NCBI GenBank assembly: GCA_030692055.1
Contig: JAUYCY010000152.1
Span: 1 to 49,709, forward strand
Reading direction: 5' to 3'
Origin: Candidatus Omnitrophota bacterium
GTDB taxonomy: Bacteria; Omnitrophota; Koll11; Duberdicusellales; 4484-171
Length of the DNA stretch: 49,709 bases
In this document: piece after piece, positions 49,705 through 49,709 of the stretch
Layout of the letters: each line of letters starts with the position of its first letter
How positions within the stretch are numbered: position 1 is the stretch's first letter
Notes under the pieces: model-generated
The model's database searches: none
The model's input: only the letters and a program-made list of their open reading frames with translations
What the model was told of the DNA's origin: nothing
Position numbers and translations under genes: made by a program

Positions 49705-49709
49705 TACAA

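Overview
The window looks like a piece of chromosome from an uncultured Gram-negative bacterium, most likely Candidatus Omnitrophota (Omnitrophica). This is inference. It rests on the envelope genes (Lnt, LpxL-like acyltransferase, LptE, a BamD-like protein, MurJ), AT-rich coding DNA, intergenic spacers packed with short palindromes, a secreted protein with a YYPAPYG signature that I associate from memory with this phylum, and an abundance of radical SAM enzymes. The last ~270 bases are tandem repeats, so this may be a contig end.

Layout. (1) 1-16700 is mostly minus-strand housekeeping: LpxL-like acyltransferase, adenosine-specific kinase, CDF metal transporter, lnt, secA-prfB (overlapping), a PilT-like ATPase, ogt, uvrC-murJ (overlapping), then rpsT (plus strand, strong promoter) convergent with a bamD-like/lptE/holA operon that also has a clear promoter. 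(2) 16865-37202 is a biosynthetic-looking island. It has eight radical SAM enzymes (three with an N-terminal cobalamin-binding-like or UPF0004-like domain), two class I methyltransferases, two GT2 glycosyltransferases, one GT39-type membrane glycosyltransferase, a flavin oxidoreductase resembling UDP-galactopyranose mutase, a U32-type Fe-S protein, a RidA-family protein and a histidine-rich membrane protein. It forms one six-gene plus-strand run, one five-gene minus-strand operon and several single genes. I recognise no known pathway; a modified surface lipid, glycan or small molecule is the likeliest output. (3) 37271-45808 holds comEC and comEA homologues, a secreted zincin protease, a truncated reverse transcriptase, a secreted protein whose GC-rich C-terminus looks like a diversity-generating-retroelement variable region, an ORF6N protein, leuS and nfo. 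(4) 45809-49709 is accessory: a HEPN-like protein with a membrane protein whose 5' end is frameshifted, an Sm-like protein, an XRE regulator, a helix-turn-helix protein, tRNA-Ala(GGC) with a duplicated 3' end, and tRNA-Leu(CAA) flanked on both sides by repeats of its own ends.

The three points most worth following are the radical SAM island, the variable protein beside a reverse-transcriptase fragment, and the repeat arrays built from tRNA-Leu ends. I ran no searches. Family calls come from motifs and memory, and coordinates come from reading the sequence.
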